Source of the DNA: DATGQT01 sp035304085
GTDB taxonomy: Bacteria > Bacteroidota > Rhodothermia > Rhodothermales > Rubricoccaceae
Length of the DNA: 17,446 nucleotides
Direction of reading: 5' to 3'
Assembly: GCA_035304085.1 (NCBI GenBank)
Contig: DATGQT010000273.1
Coordinates: 1-17,446, forward strand
Positions 14,501 to 17,446 of this stretch are shown piece by piece. The position numbers were made by a program, and so were the translations under genes. The notes beneath the pieces are model-generated. The model saw nothing but the letters and a program-made list of their open reading frames with translations. It did not search any database and was not told the origin of the DNA. Numbering within the stretch: the stretch's first letter is position 1; the number at the start of each line of letters is the position of its first letter.

Positions 14501-17425
14501 ATGGACAGCAGAAGGGGAATGGACGCCTGTTGCGGACGACGGACGACGGACGACAGACGACGGGGAAGGACGAATCGACAGCCGGCCTCCCGTGGTCTGC
14601 GGTCCGTGGTCCGCCGTCCTCTGCTGTGCGCCTGGGCCGCCGCCCTCCTCGTGGTCCTCGCGGCGGCCGTGCCGGCCGCGGCGCAGAGCCGCGGGAAGAT
14701 CGCCGGCCGCGTCACCGACGCCGCCACGGGCGAGGCGCTCCCCGGCGTCAACGTCGTCATCGTCGGCACCACGCTCGGCACGGCCACCGACCTCGACGGC
14801 GAGTACTTCATCGCCAACCTCCAGGTGGGCACCTACGACGTCCGCGCCACCTACCTCGGCTACGACGCCCTCACCGTCACCGGCGTCAACGTGAACCCGA
14901 ACGCGACGGCGACGGTGAACTTCGCGCTCGAGGAGGCGACGCTCGAGGTCGGCGGCGAGGTCGTCGTCGAGGCGCAGCGGCCCCTCGTCGAGCGGGACAA
15001 CACCGCCTCCACGACGCGGATCGAGTCCGAGGAGATCTCGTACCGCCCGACGGCGGAGCTGACGCAGGTGCTCACGACGATCCCCTCGATCAACGTCGAG
15101 AACGGCGAGGTCACCGTCCGCGGCCGCACCCTCGACGAGGTCGCCTTCGTCGTCGACGGCGCCCGCGCGCGCAACCCCCTCAACCACGACCCCTACACCC
15201 GCGTCAACCTCTCGGCCATCCAGGAGCTCGAGGTCATCACGGGCGGGTTCAACGCGGAGTACGGCGAGGCCCAGTCCGGCGTCATCAACGTGATCACGAA
15301 GGAGGGGAGCGAGAACTACGAGGTCTACCTCGACGCCCGCTACACCCCCCCCGGCCAGCGCCACTTCCGGACGGCGTTCTACGACCGCTCCAGCCCCCTC
15401 TTCTGGGAGAACACCCACGCGATGCACCTCGAATGGTGGATCGAGAACACCGACCAGTGGACCGACCCCAACGGCGTCCTCGGCAGCGACCCCCGCAGCG
15501 AGTGGACGCCCGAGGAGGCTTACGAGCACTACCTCGCCACACACCGGCCGCTCACGGACTACACCGACACGCCGACGTACCAGACCGAGGTCGGCCTCGG
15601 CGGGCCGATCTACGGCGGCGCCACCTTCTACGGCACCCTCCGGTACCGCTCCGAGGCCCCCCTCTTCGGCAACGCCTACCGCGACCACGGCGAGTACCTC
15701 GACGGCAACCTCAAGGTGGCCCTCCCGCTCGGCGGCGGGATGAAGCTGCTCGCCTCGGGGTTCTTCGGCGAGGAGGAGGCCGGCTGGGGCTTCTTCAACG
15801 ACTACTTCTGGGCGAGCACGTTCGGCGCCCGCGGCCGCTACGCCTTCTACGACTTCGCCGGGCTCTCCTACGACCAGACGAACGGGCAGAGCCTCCAGTT
15901 CGCCCACGTCCTCAGCGCCTCGACCCTCTACGAGCTCCGCCTCTCCCGCGTCCAGGCCATCCGCGAGGTGAACCCCTTCCCCGACGACCCCCTCGGCTTC
16001 GCCGCCAACGGCCCCACCCCCAGCCCCATCCTCTCCGACGACCCCGACGGCGACAGCGGGGACCCCGTCGGGTTCAACACCACGGGGTACTTCTTCCGCT
16101 TCGCCGACGACAACACGGAGTGGGCCTTCGAGGGCGACCTCTCGTCCCAGCTCAACAAGTACCTCGCCGTCAAGACCGGCGCCGAGTTCTCGTACTACGT
16201 CCTCGACCACTTCAACCAGGCCAAGGACCCCGGCGGGTTCCGGACCGACGACCGCGTCTACCACCCGTACCAGGGGGCGGCCTACGCCCAGGGGAAGGTG
16301 GAGTACGGCGGGCTCATCGTCAACGCCGGCCTCCGCCTCGACGTCTACAACGCCAACGACACCCTCTACGTCAACGTCTTCGACCCCTTCGGCGAGGACT
16401 CGCCGCGGGAGCGGACGAAGCTCTACGCTCAGCTCTCCCCGCGCATCGGCGTCTCCCACCCCATCGACACCCGCACCGTCTTCCACTTCTCCTACGGCCA
16501 CTTCTTCCAGCGGCCCCCCTTCAACGACTACGGGGAGCAGATCGGTGAGGCCGGCGGCAGCCTCAACACCGTCGTCAACGAGGACGACCCCACGGTCGTC
16601 TACGTCCTCGGCAACCGGAACCTCCGCCCGCAACACACCACCGCCTACGAGGTCGGCATCGAGCGGAACTTCTGGGACTTCTTCATCTTCGACCTCACCG
16701 GCTACTACAAGGACATCCGGAATACCATCCGGGCCATCACCGTCCAGACCGAGGAGGGCGGGACGTACCTCACCACCGGCAACGGCGACTACGCCGACGA
16801 GCGCGGCGTCGAGGTCGGCCTCCGGAAGGTGCCCTCGACGTATTCGTGGGGGACCATCTCCGGCTACGCCAACTTCACGGCGAGCCTGAGCATCTTCGGC
16901 CGGAGCGGCGACCCCGTCCTCATCACCCCCGACGGCCCCGGCTTCGCCCTCTCCGGCGACTTCATCGGGCACCGGAATCCCCGCCTCAAGCTCGGCCTCT
17001 ACTACCAGACGCCGACGGACTGGGAGGGCCCCCTCGGCGCCGTCCTCGGCGGCCTCTCCCTCGCCCTCGACTACCGCGCGAGCTTCCCCAACGACCAGCT
17101 CCGCCAGGACTTCATCATCTTCGAGGGGCAGAAGCACCTCCGCCCGGTGGACCAGGTGACCGACCTCCGCCTGCGGAAGGAGATCGCGCTCCCCGGTGGG
17201 ATGGGGCGGCTGAGCCCCTACCTCGAGGTAACCAACCTCTTCAACGACCGCTGGGTCTTCATCCAGGCCGCCGAGAACGTATCGCCCGAGGACCAGCGCG
17301 CCTTCATCGAGAGCGGGTTCGAGGACCTCCCCGAGCGCGACAACGCCGGCAACGCCATCCTCGACGTGGGCTTCTACCGCAACCTCCCGCGCTCCGTCGT
17401 TTTTGGCGTCACGTTCGACTTCTAA
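14501..17425 (+). CDS. TonB-dependent outer-membrane receptor
   Basis: A 974-residue receptor from the first ATG (14501). The signal peptide core (CAWAAALLVVLAAAVPAAAQ) lies at residues 43-62. After it come a carboxypeptidase-regulatory-like domain (GRVTDAATGEALPGVNVVIVG, 69-146), a plug domain (about 155-267, with the signature FNAEYGEAQSGVINVITKEG at 250-269), and a long beta-barrel ending in Phe (VTFDF), as outer-membrane proteins do. It imports bulky ligands, here presumably a sugar or oligosaccharide, using TonB-ExbBD energy. The first 48 residues of the 14501 version are unusually long and basic and translate array 4. An in-frame GTG at 14606 would give a normal signal peptide (MVRRPLLCAW...), and ATG 14519 is a third option. 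No SusD partner is encoded nearby. It ends the locus as seen. Confidence 0.93.
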   Translation: MDSRRGMDACCGRRTTDDRRRGRTNRQPASRGLRSVVRRPLLCAWAAALLVVLAAAVPAAAQSRGKIAGRVTDAATGEALPGVNVVIVGTTLGTATDLDGEYFIANLQVGTYDVRATYLGYDALTVTGVNVNPNATATVNFALEEATLEVGGEVVVEAQRPLVERDNTASTTRIESEEISYRPTAELTQVLTTIPSINVENGEVTVRGRTLDEVAFVVDGARARNPLNHDPYTRVNLSAIQELEVITGGFNAEYGEAQSGVINVITKEGSENYEVYLDARYTPPGQRHFRTAFYDRSSPLFWENTHAMHLEWWIENTDQWTDPNGVLGSDPRSEWTPEEAYEHYLATHRPLTDYTDTPTYQTEVGLGGPIYGGATFYGTLRYRSEAPLFGNAYRDHGEYLDGNLKVALPLGGGMKLLASGFFGEEEAGWGFFNDYFWASTFGARGRYAFYDFAGLSYDQTNGQSLQFAHVLSASTLYELRLSRVQAIREVNPFPDDPLGFAANGPTPSPILSDDPDGDSGDPVGFNTTGYFFRFADDNTEWAFEGDLSSQLNKYLAVKTGAEFSYYVLDHFNQAKDPGGFRTDDRVYHPYQGAAYAQGKVEYGGLIVNAGLRLDVYNANDTLYVNVFDPFGEDSPRERTKLYAQLSPRIGVSHPIDTRTVFHFSYGHFFQRPPFNDYGEQIGEAGGSLNTVVNEDDPTVVYVLGNRNLRPQHTTAYEVGIERNFWDFFIFDLTGYYKDIRNTIRAITVQTEEGGTYLTTGNGDYADERGVEVGLRKVPSTYSWGTISGYANFTASLSIFGRSGDPVLITPDGPGFALSGDFIGHRNPRLKLGLYYQTPTDWEGPLGAVLGGLSLALDYRASFPNDQLRQDFIIFEGQKHLRPVDQVTDLRLRKEIALPGGMGRLSPYLEVTNLFNDRWVFIQAAENVSPEDQRAFIESGFEDLPERDNAGNAILDVGFYRNLPRSVVFGVTFDF
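14534..14619. repeat. Inverted heptamer array (array 4)
   Basis: Left arm of four 7-base units (GGACGAC three times, then AGACGAC; 14534-14561) and right arm of four units (GTGGTCT, GCGGTCC, GTGGTCC, GCCGTCC; 14592-14619). The reverse complement of the right arm, GGACGGC GGACCAC GGACCGC AGACCAC, has the same unit order, with the AGAC unit nearest the loop in both arms. It overlaps the 5' end of the receptor frame, so it is either leader or coding, depending on the start. Same architecture as the three octamer arrays but with a period of 7. Confidence 0.75.
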
Positions 17426-17446
17426 CCCCCTCCGCGATACCAGCAT

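Noticed and set aside
14303..17446. A minus-strand open frame of over 1000 codons opposite the TonB receptor gene
   Set aside because: Its translation is a monotonous Val/Glu/Gly/Ala-rich string without domains; it is the antisense shadow of a strongly codon-biased GC-rich gene. The + strand has a full receptor with signal peptide and terminal aromatic residue.

Overview
The window is very GC-rich DNA (roughly 70% or more by eye) from what looks like a Gram-negative member of the Bacteroidota/Rhodothermota lineage, probably a marine Rhodothermales (Rubricoccaceae-like) bacterium. Evidence for this: a type IX secretion (Por) sorting domain at the C-terminus of the protein at 12332-13429; a TonB-dependent receptor with an N-terminal carboxypeptidase-regulatory-like domain; several short lipoproteins; few Shine-Dalgarno sequences; and promoter-like elements of the Bacteroidota kind (TTG, about 20 nt, then yAnnTT). 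The taxon is inferred; no rRNA or other marker gene is present.

Left part (1-4204), unrelated housekeeping or hypothetical genes: a small lipoprotein (+), a RidA-family enamine/imine deaminase (-), an endonuclease/exonuclease/phosphatase-fold hydrolase (-), an acidic zinc-ribbon protein (+), an exported protein (-), a small lipoprotein (-) and a DinB/YfiT-type protein (-).

Right part (4300-17425), one co-oriented carbohydrate-use locus of eleven genes, all on +: an NHL beta-propeller protein, a phytanoyl-CoA-dioxygenase-family enzyme, a cupin D-lyxose (D-lyxose/D-mannose) ketol-isomerase and a LacI-type repressor; then a lipoprotein of unknown function, a sugar-binding lipoprotein, two MalF/MalG-like permeases, a secreted CBM9-like/T9SS protein, a zinc-type medium-chain dehydrogenase and a TonB-dependent outer-membrane receptor. 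A perfect 16-bp palindrome (4366-4381), just after a promoter-like element, and a one-mismatch copy (7969-7984) lie before the two halves of the locus. They are probably the operators of the encoded LacI protein, making this a two-operon, autoregulated regulon. The proposed flow is: TonB receptor (outer membrane), binding lipoprotein and permeases (inner membrane), then dehydrogenase, isomerase and dioxygenase in the cytoplasm. No ABC ATPase, sugar kinase or glycoside hydrolase is present, so these must be encoded elsewhere.

The most unusual structural feature is a set of four intergenic inverted arrays inside this locus (6149-6214, 6781-6868, 13433-13511, 14534-14619). Each has a purine-rich tandem array of 8-mers (7-mers in the last) followed by a degenerate reverse-complement array in the same register, and each sits immediately before a start codon. 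The sequences differ between arrays but the architecture is the same. The window start carries what looks like part of another. No gap between genes exceeds 300 bases.
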